From the NCBI RefSeq assembly GCF_004801395.1, contig NZ_SSOA01000007.1:1-64000 (forward strand): DNA of 64,000 bases, written 5' to 3'. Below are positions 19,927 to 28,827 of the stretch, piece after piece. Positions within the stretch are counted from its first letter, which is position 1. Every line of letters starts with the position of its first letter. The translations under genes and the position numbers were made by a program. Source of the DNA: Gillisella terrae. GTDB lineage: Bacteria; Pseudomonadota; Alphaproteobacteria; Rhizobiales; Rhizobiaceae. Under the pieces are notes generated by a model. The model was not told the DNA's origin and searched no databases. It saw only the letters and a list, made by a program, of their open reading frames with translations.

Positions 19927-19953
19927 GGCGCGGGAGACTTTCCGCGCCTTTTT
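19927..19953 (+). terminator. Terminator after pnp
   Basis: GGCGCGG and CCGCGCC pair over an 8-base loop, followed by T6. Confidence 0.85.
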
Positions 19954-20029
19954 TGTTACCCTGTTTGTTTCACGCAATTGCGCCAAGGAAAGCCCTGCGC
20001 AGTCCGCGCATTGCTTTAGAGAGCCACCC

Positions 20030-21046
20030 ATGAGCCGCGAAACGTTGAAAACTCTGTTCTATCCCTTTGTCACCGAAGCCGTTGCCCTGCCGGGTGAGGG
20101 CGAGCGATACCTGTTTCTCGGTGCAGAAGCAGGCTTTGTGAAGCCCGAAGGCTTTGCAGCCGAGCTGACCATTGTACAAGGCTTCCGCCCCGAATTTCGC
20201 CGCCTTGAGGCTGCCCGTCAATCCCCCGTTCCGGTGATTGAGGGTGATGAATTTGATGGCGCGCTGGTGCTGGCAGGCAAGCACAAGGGCCTGAATGAAA
20301 ACCGCGTCGCCGAGGCGCTGTCGCGTGTGCGCGCCGGTGGTGTGGTCATTCTGGCGGGCTCCAAGGAAGATGGCATCCAGCCGCTGCGCAAGCAGGTGGA
20401 ACGCCTTGGCCTAGAGCCACAATCCATGCCGAAATATCACGGTATTGCCGTATGGTTCTATGTGCCTTCGGATGTGACCGCTGCCGTGGCTGCACTGGCC
20501 TCCAAGCCGGTGATGGTTGATGGAAAATTCGAGACCTATCCGGGCCTCTTCTCCCACATGCATGCCGATCCCGGCTCTGAGCTGCTGGCCAGCCGCTTCC
20601 CGGAGAATTTCGATGGCAATGCCGCTGATTTCGGTGCTGGCTGGGGCTATCTCTCGGTGATGCTGGCACAGAAATCGCCACGCACCAACCGCATTGACCT
20701 GTTTGAAGCCAATTACGACGCACTGGAGCAGGCCAAGAAGAATCTGGCCAGCAATTGCCCAAGCCTCACCACCCGCTTCTTCTGGCAGGATCTGGGGGCA
20801 GAGCCGACAAAAGAAAAATACGATCTGGTGATCATGAACCCGCCCTTCCACGAAGGCCATGCCACAGAGCCAGCGATTGGCGAAGCAATGATCAAGACGG
20901 CAGCGGATGCCGTGCGCAGTGGTGGCGAGCTGTTGATGGTGGCCAACCGTGGCCTGGCTTATGAGCCGCTGTTGGCATCAAGCTTCCGCCAGACCGGCGA
21001 AACCTGCCGCAATGCCCGCTACAAGGTGTTGTGGGCCAAGAAGTAA
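20030..21046 (+). CDS. Class I methyltransferase, RsmC-like
   Basis: This encodes 338 residues from MSRETLKTLFYPF. The C-terminal half holds a SAM-binding fold with DFGAGWGYLSVML as motif I and NPPFHEG as the catalytic motif IV of N-methyltransferases acting on bases; the N-terminal half looks like the degenerate MTS-type domain of RsmC. RsmC makes m2G1207 in 16S rRNA. The same-strand position after pnp fits an RNA-modifying role, but the exact target base is inferred. A strong bidirectional terminator separates it from fabI. Confidence 0.87.
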   Translation: MSRETLKTLFYPFVTEAVALPGEGERYLFLGAEAGFVKPEGFAAELTIVQGFRPEFRRLEAARQSPVPVIEGDEFDGALVLAGKHKGLNENRVAEALSRVRAGGVVILAGSKEDGIQPLRKQVERLGLEPQSMPKYHGIAVWFYVPSDVTAAVAALASKPVMVDGKFETYPGLFSHMHADPGSELLASRFPENFDGNAADFGAGWGYLSVMLAQKSPRTNRIDLFEANYDALEQAKKNLASNCPSLTTRFFWQDLGAEPTKEKYDLVIMNPPFHEGHATEPAIGEAMIKTAADAVRSGGELLMVANRGLAYEPLLASSFRQTGETCRNARYKVLWAKK

Positions 21047-21054
21047 GAAAAAAA

Positions 21055-21078
21055 GGCGCTGAAATTGCTTTCAGCGCC
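21055..21078. terminator. Bidirectional terminator between rsmC-like gene and fabI
   Basis: A perfect 10-bp stem (GGCGCTGAAA / TTTCAGCGCC, loop TTGC) is flanked by A-rich and T-rich tracts, so it can stop both convergent genes. Confidence 0.9.
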
Positions 21079-21103
21079 TTTTTTTGACAGGAGTGAAAAC
21101 CTC

Positions 21104-21910
21104 TCACTCAGCGTCCGATTTGCGCAATTCCTCCAGCACGGGCAGGGCGATGATGTTGTAACCACCATCGACGTAATGCACTTCGCCGGTGACGCTGGCG
21201 GACAGATCCGACAGCAGATAGAGCGCCGAGCCGCCGATGTCGTCAATGGTGGCCGTGCGGCGCAAAGGTGCGTTCTTGACATTCCAGTTCAGCATGGCGC
21301 GGGCATCGGAAATGCCAGCACCAGCCAATGTGCGCACCGGGCCTGCCGAGATGGCGTTGACGCGAATGCCGCGGGGGCCAAAATCGGCTGCCAGATAGCG
21401 CATGGACGCTTCGAGTGCGGCCTTGGCCACGCCCATCACGTTGTAATTTGGAATGACGCGCATGGAGCCGCCATAGGTCAGCGTCAGGATAGAGCCGCCC
21501 TCTGTCATCAGATCGGCGGCGCGGCGGGCAATTTCGGTGAAGGAAAAGCAGGAGATCACCATGGTACGGGTGAAATTCTCACGGCTTGTATCCGCGTAGA
21601 GGCCCTTCAGCTCGTTCTTGTCGGAAAAGCCGATGGCATGAACCACAAAATCCAGCTTGCCCCAACGCTCCTTGATGGCGGCAATGACAGCGTCCACGGA
21701 TGCGAGGTCTTCAACATCGCAAGGCAGCAGAAAGTCCGAGCCCAGCTCGGCTGCCAGGGGCTTGACGCGCTTTGCCAGCGCGTCGCCCTGATAGGTGAAG
21801 GCAAGCTCTGCGCCCGCAGTGGACAATGCTTTTGCAATGCCCCAGGCGATAGAGTGATTGTTCGCGACACCCATGATGAGGCCGCGTTTGCCTTGCATCG
21901 AAGCAATCAT
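21104..21910 (-). CDS. fabI: Enoyl-ACP reductase (NADH) FabI
   Basis: This encodes 268 residues. NAD-binding GVANNHSIAWGIAKAL is at 14-29; Tyr146, Tyr156 and Lys163 (TYGGSMRVIPNYNVMGVAK) match the FabI catalytic set. It reduces trans-2-enoyl-ACP in the last step of fatty acid elongation. It is the third gene of fabA-fabB-fabI on the minus strand, five bases after the fabB stop. This copy next to fabAB is the one usually associated with unsaturated fatty acid synthesis in rhizobia. Confidence 0.97.
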   Translation of the reverse strand: MIASMQGKRGLIMGVANNHSIAWGIAKALSTAGAELAFTYQGDALAKRVKPLAAELGSDFLLPCDVEDLASVDAVIAAIKERWGKLDFVVHAIGFSDKNELKGLYADTSRENFTRTMVISCFSFTEIARRAADLMTEGGSILTLTYGGSMRVIPNYNVMGVAKAALEASMRYLAADFGPRGIRVNAISAGPVRTLAGAGISDARAMLNWNVKNAPLRRTATIDDIGGSALYLLSDLSASVTGEVHYVDGGYNIIALPVLEELRKSDAE

Positions 21911-21915
21911 CGATA

Positions 21916-23139
21916 TTATCCGTTGTAGCGCTGGTAGACCAGCGTTGCATTCGTTCCGCCAAACCCGAAGGAGTTGGAAAGCACCGTATCAATCTTGGCG
22001 TTATCAATGCGCTTTCTGACAATCGGCACGCCGTCAAATTCAGGATCAAGCTCCGTGATATGGGCGCTTTCGCCAATGAAGCCTTCCTGCATCATCAAAA
22101 GACCATAGATCGACTCTTGCGCACCCGCAGCACCGAGCGAGTGGCCCGTCAGCGACTTGGTGGACTGGATATGTGGCATCTTGTCACCAAACACGGTGCG
22201 GATTGCGCCAATTTCCTTGCTGTCGCCCACCGGTGTCGATGTGCCATGGGTGTTGATGTAATCCACATCACCCTTCACGGTCGAGAGCGCCTGACGCATG
22301 CAGCGGATGGCACCTTCGCCAGATGGGGCAACCATGTCGTAGCCGTCGGACGTTGCGCCATAGCCGGTGATTTCAGCATAAATCTTGGCACCGCGCGCCT
22401 TGGCATGTTCCAGCTCTTCCAGAATGAGAACAGCGGCACCACCGGCAATAACAAAGCCGTCGCGGCTCACGTCATAGGCGCGTGAGGCGGAAGCGGGCGT
22501 GTCGTTATACTTTGACGACATGGCACCCATGGCGTCAAACAGGTTGGACATCGACCAGTCGAGGTCTTCATGGCCACCGGCAAACATGATGTCCTGCTTG
22601 CCCCACTGGATCATTTCCGCCGCATTGCCAATGCAATGGGCCGAGGTGGAGCAGGCCGACGAGATGGAATAGTTGACGCCGTGGATCTTGAACCAGGTGG
22701 CAAGCGTTGCTGATGCCGTGGATGACATGGCCTTTGGCACCGCAAACGGGCCAATGCGCTTGGGGCTCTTGTTCTGACGGGTGATATCGGCAGCGTCCAC
22801 GATCTGGCGGGTTGAGGAGCCACCAGAGCCCATGATGATGCCGGCGCGCTCGTTTTCAGAATAGTCTTTTTCGTCCAGACCTGAATCGGCAATCGCCTGC
22901 TTCATGGCTACGTGGTTCCACGCGCCGCCTTGCGACAGGAAGCGCATGGCGCGCCGATCAACAAGCTCGGACGGGTCCAGCGTTGGCTTGCCCCAAACCT
23001 GACATTTGAAGCCATGCTCGGCAAAATCGGGGGAAAAGGAAATGCCGGATTTTGCATCGCGCAAAGAGGCTGTGACCTCGGCAGCGTTATCGCCGATAGA
23101 GGACACAATGCCCAAACCCGTAACTACAACCCGTCTCAT
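21916..23139 (-). CDS. fabB: 3-oxoacyl-ACP synthase I FabB
   Basis: This encodes 407 residues from [16 protein letters not shown]; the in-frame start 36 bases upstream would add residues not seen in the family. The Cys-His-His triad is Cys163 (SSACSTSAH), His298 ([11 protein letters not shown]) and His333 ([10 protein letters not shown]). It elongates acyl-ACP, including the cis-3-decenoyl product of FabA. It lies 32 bases after fabA and 5 before fabI. Confidence 0.98.
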   Translation of the reverse strand: MRRVVVTGLGIVSSIGDNAAEVTASLRDAKSGISFSPDFAEHGFKCQVWGKPTLDPSELVDRRAMRFLSQGGAWNHVAMKQAIADSGLDEKDYSENERAGIIMGSGGSSTRQIVDAADITRQNKSPKRIGPFAVPKAMSSTASATLATWFKIHGVNYSISSACSTSAHCIGNAAEMIQWGKQDIMFAGGHEDLDWSMSNLFDAMGAMSSKYNDTPASASRAYDVSRDGFVIAGGAAVLILEELEHAKARGAKIYAEITGYGATSDGYDMVAPSGEGAIRCMRQALSTVKGDVDYINTHGTSTPVGDSKEIGAIRTVFGDKMPHIQSTKSLTGHSLGAAGAQESIYGLLMMQEGFIGESAHITELDPEFDGVPIVRKRIDNAKIDTVLSNSFGFGGTNATLVYQRYNG

Positions 23140-23171
23140 GTAATCGACCTTTTTTTGGTGGTAGGGTGCGC

Positions 23172-23681
23172 TCAAGGAGCCTTCTGGAGGCCAACACGAA
23201 GGTCGGTTGCCTGATAGATGGTTTCACCATCTGCCTTCAACCAGCCATCGGCCGTGCCCAGAACCAGACGGCCACGCATGACGCGTTTGAAATCAATCCC
23301 GTATTCCAGAAGCTTTGTCTCTGGCCGGATCATACCCTTGAATTTCACTTCGCCGGTGGAAAGTGCCATGCCGCGTCCCGGCTCGCCGAGCCAGCCCAGA
23401 AAGAATCCGGTCAGCTGCCACATGCCGTCCAGCCCAAGGCAGCCTGGCATGATGGGATTGCCCTGAAAGTGGCAGGGAAAATACCAGTCGTCCGGGCGCA
23501 CATCGTATTCGGCACGAATATAGCCCTTATCGAAGTTGCCGCCCGTTTCGGAAATGTCCGTAATGCGATGAACCATCAGCATTGGAGGCAAAGGCAATTG
23601 TGCATTGCCGGGGCCAAACAATTCGCCACGGCCACAGGCCAGGATTTCTTCGTAGGTAAAGCTGCTTTGTTTTTCGGTCAT
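23172..23681 (-). CDS. fabA: 3-hydroxydecanoyl-ACP dehydratase/isomerase FabA
   Basis: This encodes 169 residues from [14 protein letters not shown], close to the usual 171. Catalytic His71 ([15 protein letters not shown]) and Asp85 (LGLDGMWQL) are present. It makes and isomerises trans-2-decenoyl-ACP, the branch point for anaerobic unsaturated fatty acid synthesis. It leads the fabA-fabB-fabI operon and is divergent from irr with a shared 292-base region. Confidence 0.98.
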   Translation of the reverse strand: MTEKQSSFTYEEILACGRGELFGPGNAQLPLPPMLMVHRITDISETGGNFDKGYIRAEYDVRPDDWYFPCHFQGNPIMPGCLGLDGMWQLTGFFLGWLGEPGRGMALSTGEVKFKGMIRPETKLLEYGIDFKRVMRGRLVLGTADGWLKADGETIYQATDLRVGLQKAP

Positions 23682-23912
23682 CGGTCTTTCATTTCCCCCG
23701 TCAGTCTCTCCCATATAGGAGACTTAGAGCAAGATGGCGACGAATTGAAGCCAATGCCATGTTAATTCAACGCATGGCAATGCGTAAAATGGCCCTGGTC
23801 CGGTCGCTTTCCGCCGTTCGCATACAGGAAGCCTTGAGCCTCCACCAGAGGTAAAATCGGTCAATCGCCCCATTGTTCGGGCTTTTATCGAATTTTACCC
23901 GCGCTGGAACTA

Positions 23913-23941
23913 TTGAAAGCACTCCCGGCAAAGGGTATATC
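23913..23941 (+). promoter_or_regulatory. Sigma70-type promoter of irr
   Basis: TTGAAA (23913-23918) and TATATC (23936-23941) are spaced 17 bases apart, 33 bases before the irr ATG. No ICE palindrome is seen in this intergenic region. Confidence 0.65.
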
Positions 23942-23973
23942 GTGTTACACACACATGAATTGCAAGGGACCTG

Positions 23974-24408
23974 ATGGAGACCAATGGCATGATGGCGCAA
24001 GCCCCGGGTGAAGTTGAAGCAAAGCTGCGCCGCTCAGGGTTAAGACCCACGCGGCAGCGTGTTGCCTTGGCTGCGCTGCTGTTTGCCAAGGGTGACCGGC
24101 ATCTGACCGTGGAAGAATTGCACGAAGAGGCGGTTGCCGCTGACGTGCCGGTGTCGCTGGCCACCGTCTACAACACCCTTCATCAGTTTACGGAAGCTGG
24201 AATGATTCGCGTTCTGGCTGTGGAAAGCAACAAAACCTATTTCGACACCAATGTGTCCGATCACCATCATTTTTTTGTGGAAGGTCGCAACGAGGTTTTG
24301 GATATTCCCGTCAGCAATATCGAAATCGGCAATTTGCCAGCCCCGCCAGAGGGCATGGAAATTTCCCACGTTGACGTGGTGATTCGTCTTCGTCCAAAGG
24401 GCGAGTGA
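23974..24408 (+). CDS. irr: Iron response regulator Irr (Fur family)
   Basis: This encodes 144 residues. The winged helix has LRRSGLRPTRQRVALAALLF and SLATVYNTLHQFTEAGMI; the triple His 97-99 (SDHHHFFVEG) matches the haem-responsive HxH of Irr. The N-terminal Cys-Pro haem motif of Bradyrhizobium Irr is absent, as in most other rhizobia. Irr acts under low iron, repressing haem and iron-storage genes through ICE boxes. An ICE-like site precedes mbfA at 33330 in this window. Place next to fabA is the rhizobial arrangement. Confidence 0.95.
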   Translation: METNGMMAQAPGEVEAKLRRSGLRPTRQRVALAALLFAKGDRHLTVEELHEEAVAADVPVSLATVYNTLHQFTEAGMIRVLAVESNKTYFDTNVSDHHHFFVEGRNEVLDIPVSNIEIGNLPAPPEGMEISHVDVVIRLRPKGE

Positions 24409-24432
24409 CAGACTTTCCTTTTTATCGTGTGC

Positions 24433-25068
24433 TCACAGCACCTCATCAGGATGTCGCCCGGCCTTGTGGTTGGGCGTTGGCAGTGTCCAGCCGAAATAGA
24501 GCGCACCACCGCGCACCAGAAAGGCGGCCACAACACCGCTTGCTGATGCCCAATAGAGCGGCGCGCTGAGCGAATAGACCCCGGTAAAAACGCAGGAGCC
24601 GATGACGGCTGCGGTGATGTAGATTTCCGGGCGCAATAGCACCGAGGGCTCAGACGCCAGAAGGTCACGCAGCACCCCGCCGAAGGTTGCTGTCAAAACG
24701 CCGGTCACAATGGCAATGGTGGCCGAGCCTGTGGCGGCCATGCCCTTGGCGGCCCCCATGACGCAATAGGCCGACAGGCCGATCGCATCCAGCCAGATCA
24801 ACAGTTTATAGCGCGATTCCAGCAGGTGGGCCGTGAAGAACAGCACAAGGCCAATGGCGCAGCAGATCAGGATATAGCTGGGGTTTACCACCCAGAATAC
24901 CGGCAATCGACCCAGAACGATATCACGCACTGTGCCGCCGCCTGTGCCGGTGACGATGGCGAAGAAAAGAAAGCCGATAATGTCGAGTTGCTTGCGCGAT
25001 GCGGCCAGCGCACCCGTTGCCGCAAAAAGCGCAACACCTGCGTAATCAAGATAAAGCAGAAGCGACAT
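24433..25068 (-). CDS. UPF0126/TRIC-family membrane protein
   Basis: This encodes 211 residues from MSLLLYLDYAGVALFA. Two repeats of three helices carry the family signature: ATGALAASRKQLDIIGFLFFAIVTGTGGGTVRDIVLGR and later GMAATGSATIAIVTGVLTATFGGVLRDLLASEPSVL. Family members (YicG-like) are bacterial homologues of trimeric intracellular cation channels. Seven helices are expected in the inner membrane. Convergent with irr; physiological role unknown. Confidence 0.93.
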   Translation of the reverse strand: MSLLLYLDYAGVALFAATGALAASRKQLDIIGFLFFAIVTGTGGGTVRDIVLGRLPVFWVVNPSYILICCAIGLVLFFTAHLLESRYKLLIWLDAIGLSAYCVMGAAKGMAATGSATIAIVTGVLTATFGGVLRDLLASEPSVLLRPEIYITAAVIGSCVFTGVYSLSAPLYWASASGVVAAFLVRGGALYFGWTLPTPNHKAGRHPDEVL

Positions 25069-25190
25069 GGCAGCTCCGGGAGGGGGCAAAAGGTTGTTCT
25101 AATCTTTTTGATAAACCACGGGGACAAGGGCGGCGCAAGCTGGCGGGTGTATTTGCGCCGTATTGCCCATAATCATTCAAGGGTTGCGTC

Positions 25191-25661
25191 GTGAGATTTT
25201 TTATTCGTTTGCTCGCCTGTCTGCTGTTTGTCCTGCCCGCTTCTGTCGCGTTGACGCAGCAGCAATTGGTGACGGACCCGGAGATTTACGAGAAAGATCA
25301 CTTTCGCAAGGTTTGCGCCGAAGCCAAGTTTGATCCGGATTACGTCACCCGCCTTGATATCAACAACGATGGCCTGATTGATGCGATTGTCAACGAGGGT
25401 GGATTGACCTGTGATGGCAAGCACGCGCCGGACTGCAATGAAGAGGGCTGCCCTTATAATTTCTATGTTCAGGTCAAGGAAGGTGGCTATCTGCTAATCG
25501 CCACGGCCCGCATCTTTGGCTATGACTTTATCAAGCGCTACGGCAACATGGTGTTTGTGCTGAAAATGCCACCGCACTATTGCGACCGCACCGACGGCCC
25601 GCAGTGCGAAATGACCGTGCGGGTGCGCGGTGTGCAGTTTGTGACGATTTTCAAGAAATAA
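25191..25661 (+). CDS. Secreted Cys-rich protein with an EF-hand-like loop
   Basis: This encodes 156 residues from a GTG start with a signal peptide (MRFFIRLLACLLFVLPASVALT). The mature part has DINNDGLIDAIVNE, which resembles a calcium-binding loop, and six Cys residues (VCAEAK, LTCDGKHAPDCNEEGCP, HYCDRTDGPQCEM) that could form disulfides. It is predicted to be periplasmic. I do not recognise a named family, and neither neighbour suggests a role. Confidence 0.8.
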   Translation: MRFFIRLLACLLFVLPASVALTQQQLVTDPEIYEKDHFRKVCAEAKFDPDYVTRLDINNDGLIDAIVNEGGLTCDGKHAPDCNEEGCPYNFYVQVKEGGYLLIATARIFGYDFIKRYGNMVFVLKMPPHYCDRTDGPQCEMTVRVRGVQFVTIFKK

Positions 25662-25701
25662 CGGATTCCGCCGACAGGATGTTTCCTCGCGAGAGAGAGG
25701 C

Positions 25702-26493
25702 TTACGGCGCTGGAAACAGCGCCGATGTTTTGCCGGACAGATAATAGACGCTCAAGCCGATCCATTCGCGCAGTGCTGTGGCCGTCTGCTGGGCATTCAG
25801 TGTCGGCTGGGTAAAGTCCAGCCCAAGGCTCGTGATGCCGTCCGTGCGATAATCCGTGGGCCATGGCGTGGCCGCCAGCCCGTCCTTTCGCATCAGACCC
25901 ATAGCGCGCGGCATGTGAAAGGCCGATGTGATCAGCAGGCAATTTTGCAGGCCTGCTTTTTCCAAAAGCGATTTTGTGTTGGTGACGTTTTCAGAGGTGT
26001 TACGCGAGGTGGTTTCGCGAATCAGCCGATCAGGATGGATGCCGAAGGCCTCAAAAAAGCGCTCTGCTGTCAGTGCATCACCCTCATAGGCACCGCTGAG
26101 CGAACCATCACCGCCAGAGACGAGAATTTTTGCCGTCGGATAATTGCGCGCCAGCCGCAGCGCTTCCACGAATCGGTCGGCTGCCTCACCCATTTCATAG
26201 CCGCCGCGCCGGGTGTTCACATTGTTGGAAAAGGCTCCGCCCAGCACAATCAAGCAGGAGACCTGCGCCGGGTCGTGTTCCGCCTTGGGAAACCGTGCCT
26301 CCAGCGCTTGTAGGGCAACGGTGCCTGCGGAGGTGTAAAGCGTGACAAACAGAATAAACAGGCCAAGGCCCGTGCTGAAAAAGCCAAGACGCGGAAAGCG
26401 CGAGAGGCTTGCGACCAGGCCGCCCAGGCCAAGCACAAAGGCCAGCGACAAAGGCTGCGCGATGATCCAGAACAGCTTGGACAGAATGAACAT
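25702..26493 (-). CDS. YdcF/ElyC family membrane protein (DUF218)
   Basis: This encodes 263 residues. Two N-terminal membrane helices precede the DUF218 domain: CLIVLGGAF, NYPTAKILVSGGDGSLSG, TSRNTSENVTNTKSLL and LLITSAFHMPRAMGLMRKDGL. Family members (SanA, ElyC, YdcF) are linked to envelope integrity and lipid carrier handling. The catalytic role is unproven for the family. Monocistronic, with accessory DNA on the upstream side. Confidence 0.92.
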   Translation of the reverse strand: MFILSKLFWIIAQPLSLAFVLGLGGLVASLSRFPRLGFFSTGLGLFILFVTLYTSAGTVALQALEARFPKAEHDPAQVSCLIVLGGAFSNNVNTRRGGYEMGEAADRFVEALRLARNYPTAKILVSGGDGSLSGAYEGDALTAERFFEAFGIHPDRLIRETTSRNTSENVTNTKSLLEKAGLQNCLLITSAFHMPRAMGLMRKDGLAATPWPTDYRTDGITSLGLDFTQPTLNAQQTATALREWIGLSVYYLSGKTSALFPAP

Positions 26494-26646
26494 GGTTTTC
26501 GGTCCCCGAATCTCACGGCAGATTAAAACGGATGTTTAGCCATACCAATTTCTAAAACATCTAAGCGGGCGGCACGGCTGTCGAGCGGTGGCTATCCTCG
26601 TGGGTGCGTCGAAATCGAAACTGCTGGAGTATCTAGCTGCCGAAGA

Positions 26647-27237
26647 TCAATCGACGGGATAAATTCGGTGCACTCTGTCCCACCACACAAAGTAGAAATG
26701 GCTTTGAACTATATATCCCCATACTCTTTTCGTGCCGCCAAGTCGAAAGCGAAACAGTACGTCGAATTCTTCTAAATTTATTTCTTTCCATCGCGCTTGC
26801 GCCTCCCCCACAAGGTCCTTGATCTCGTGGGTATGGTGCATCTTATGGCCTGATTCTGAGGAAAATGTATCAACCTCACCCCACGTTAACTTCTCAAATT
26901 CGGTGAAAAAGGGATGAATTTCGCCCGCCCACTCTGCACTTGACCACTGCCTCGCCTCTCCCCAATACCATGAGTCTGCCACGTCAGACTTGGTTATGCA
27001 CCAAGTGACTTTATGCGGAAAACGGCTTCCTGTCGCCCTAGGGACTTTTTTCTCTTCAGACGCAGCCATTTCTCTTTCGAGATGGGGCGCAACGCGCGGC
27101 TGTTCCCGAGATCGTAATTTAGCAGAAATTATTGGCTCGTTGGTTTTTGTACGCTCTAAGAGGCGAGCCTTCTCTGCTTCGAACCTTATAAGTTTCTCTG
27201 CCCTCTTGGCAGCTCTAGCGTCGGCCTTTAACCCCAT
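26647..27237 (-). CDS. Uncharacterised protein paired with Panacea antitoxin (candidate toxin)
   Basis: This encodes 196 residues. The N-terminal 85 residues are basic, charged and probably helical (DARAAKRAEKLIRFEAEKARLLERTK). The C-terminal 110 residues form a compact domain with WGEARQWSSAEWAGEIHPFF, KLTWGEVDTF, KMHHTHEIKDLVGEAQARW, EEFDVLFRFRLGGTKRVWG and a final YFVWWDRVHRIYPVD. The last blocks recall a family of small proteins with an RL-x-G-x-x-R-V-x-G / WWD-x-x-H pattern, reminiscent of RelE-like folds. It starts 8 bases after the stop of the Panacea gene, so it is likely its cognate toxin. Activity is inference. Confidence 0.7.
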   Translation of the reverse strand: MGLKADARAAKRAEKLIRFEAEKARLLERTKTNEPIISAKLRSREQPRVAPHLEREMAASEEKKVPRATGSRFPHKVTWCITKSDVADSWYWGEARQWSSAEWAGEIHPFFTEFEKLTWGEVDTFSSESGHKMHHTHEIKDLVGEAQARWKEINLEEFDVLFRFRLGGTKRVWGYIVQSHFYFVWWDRVHRIYPVD

Positions 27238-27245
27238 GGCTTGGA

Positions 27246-27680
27246 TTACAGCGAAGAGTAATATTCATGCATCGCTGCTTTGGAAATGGCTGCATTTGAA
27301 GGAGCCCCAATTGCGGTGTCACCTCGTGCAGCAAGCCACGGGGTTTCATTGTGAGTCAAATCGCTTAACCACTGCGCAGTCTGTTTTCCGTAAAATTCCA
27401 GAACACGCAGCACATTCTCACGTTGCGTATTGCTGAACGCATCCGGATTGCCATCAGCAAAAAGGTTGGCATCAACCGAAAATCGGCCGCGATGGCGCTC
27501 ATAGAGGGCCCTGATAACTGGCCCATTCGCCCATGCTTCAAAGTCCTCTTCAATGAGAGGCTGCTCTTCCCAAACCAAACTCCAAGCTTGTGAGTAATAA
27601 ACGAGCTTTTGAAGTTTCATTGCGGAAATTTCACCCATCTGCTCAGTTATGAGGCGGGCAACATCAACTGCAGACGGCAT
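27246..27680 (-). CDS. Panacea-domain (DUF4065, SocA/GepA-like) antitoxin
   Basis: This encodes 144 residues. The Panacea signature is complete: VARLITEQMGEISAMKLQKLVYYSQAWSLVWEEQPLIEEDFEAWANGPVIRALYERHRG, followed by a C-terminal helical region. Panacea domains act as promiscuous antitoxins (PanA) against unrelated toxins, and SocA is a proteolytic adaptor for toxin degradation. It is first in a two-gene operon with the preceding entry. The surrounding DNA is AT-rich compared with neighbours and lies downstream of tRNA-Ala, which points to horizontal gain. Confidence 0.9.
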   Translation of the reverse strand: MPSAVDVARLITEQMGEISAMKLQKLVYYSQAWSLVWEEQPLIEEDFEAWANGPVIRALYERHRGRFSVDANLFADGNPDAFSNTQRENVLRVLEFYGKQTAQWLSDLTHNETPWLAARGDTAIGAPSNAAISKAAMHEYYSSL

Positions 27681-27880
27681 AAATCATCTCCCGGCGGTTC
27701 GCTTCGTAACCAAATTATGATTCCGAATGATCATTTCTGCCTTTAGAATCGGTTTATTCGCAATACGCAAGCAATCTTGAATGAATATTATGAAAAACTC
27801 GTGGCTGCCTAGTGAATAACACATTAGCATAGCATTAATTTTTTTTAAGGAAAAATCAAAATCGCTATAGAAAAAAAATT

Positions 27881-27956
<76 letters not shown>

Positions 27957-28062
27957 ATAAGGGTCCGGCATTTGCCGGTTCCGGGAACCTCGTGAAGCAG
28001 TGCTTCGTTCGGTGTGGGCGCTTCATACGTCGTTGATTTTCGTATGGCAAGCGAAAAAAGTA

Positions 28063-28093
28063 AGGCCCCGAATTTTTTTTTAAACCGGGGCCT
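28063..28093 (-). terminator. Terminator of the TIGR02300 gene
   Basis: AGGCCCCG and CGGGGCCT form an 8-bp stem with a 15-base A/T-rich loop; on the minus strand it is followed by TTACTTTTTT. Confidence 0.75.
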
Positions 28094-28104
28094 CAAGCTG
28101 TGAA

Positions 28105-28494
28105 TTAAACTTCGTCGTCGTCGCCAGAAACGCCGATAATGCCCGACATATCGTCGTCTTCATCATCTTCATCGGCTTCAAGGAAGGTGTCGTCGTCATC
28201 GTCGCCGATTTCAACGTCGTCATCGCCGATATCAGGAATGTCATCGCCGCCTGCTGCGTCGTCGGCATCTTCCAGCGACACCAGTTCTACGTCGGTGTTC
28301 TCTGCATCGACTTCTGCCACTTCTTCCTCTTCTGAAGCCTTCTCCATGATGGCTGCAACCGAGGACTCTACAAAGTAAGAGAGTGGCCAGGATTTCTGCG
28401 TATAGGGTGATACGACCGGATCTTTATTCAGATCGTAAAATTTCTTGCCGGTGTCGGGGCAAGTGCGTTTTGTTCCAAGTTCTGCCTTCGCCAC
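28105..28494 (-). CDS. TIGR02300 family (FYDLN acid) protein
   Basis: This encodes 129 residues from a GTG start (VAKAELGTKRTCPDTGKK in frame), the usual length for the family. The N-terminal block KRTCPDTGKKFYDLNKDPVVSPYTQKSWP is diagnostic and looks like a small metal-binding or nucleic acid-binding fold. The rest is very acidic, ending in repeated Asp runs (DIGDDDVEIGDDDDDTF). Function is unknown; the family is restricted to alphaproteobacteria. A longer in-frame reading upstream covers a repeat element and is rejected. Confidence 0.92.
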   Translation of the reverse strand: MAKAELGTKRTCPDTGKKFYDLNKDPVVSPYTQKSWPLSYFVESSVAAIMEKASEEEEVAEVDAENTDVELVSLEDADDAAGGDDIPDIGDDDVEIGDDDDDTFLEADEDDEDDDMSGIIGVSGDDDEV

Positions 28495-28827
28495 TGTCAA
28501 AGCCTCATGAAGTCCGTGGAAAATAAGGGCATGCGCCAAGGGCCCGAACCCTTTTTTGAGTTTGTCTTTTCGGGAAAACCGGTGACCACTTTTCCCTGAC
28601 AAACTCTAAGGCCGGTCCAACTGTAGTCGGTCCCCTTAATCAAAGCTTATGCGTCTGTCAAAGGCAATCTGATATTTGGCCTTTATTGATGCGGCCGGAC
28701 ACGGATTATGCCTTCGACATCCATGGCGCAAACGCAGTTCAAGGATTTTCCCGCCAGGCGGTTCCGGTCGCGCCAATTATGCAGTACATGCCAAAGCAGC
28801 GCAGCCCACCGAGCGCAGACCAGGTAG
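28495..28827. other. Intergenic region between TIGR02300 gene and cmk
   Basis: This stretch holds the palindromic repeat at 28558-28606 and no convincing gene. In many relatives aroA lies here, just before cmk. I see no aroA coding sequence or remnant. Confidence 0.6.
28558..28606. repeat. Extragenic palindrome, TTCGGGAAAACCGG family, copy 1
   Basis: GAGTTTGTC and GACAAACTC form the outer arms, with TTCGGGAAAACCGG and ACTTTTCCC between. Related copies lie at 38281-38329 and 58345-58395. Confidence 0.75.

Noticed and set aside
26551..26565. TTTCTAAAAC near 26550 and TTTTCTAAAATGG near 46730 as further ICE sites
   Set aside because: Only half sites are present, without the inverted TTTAGAA arm.
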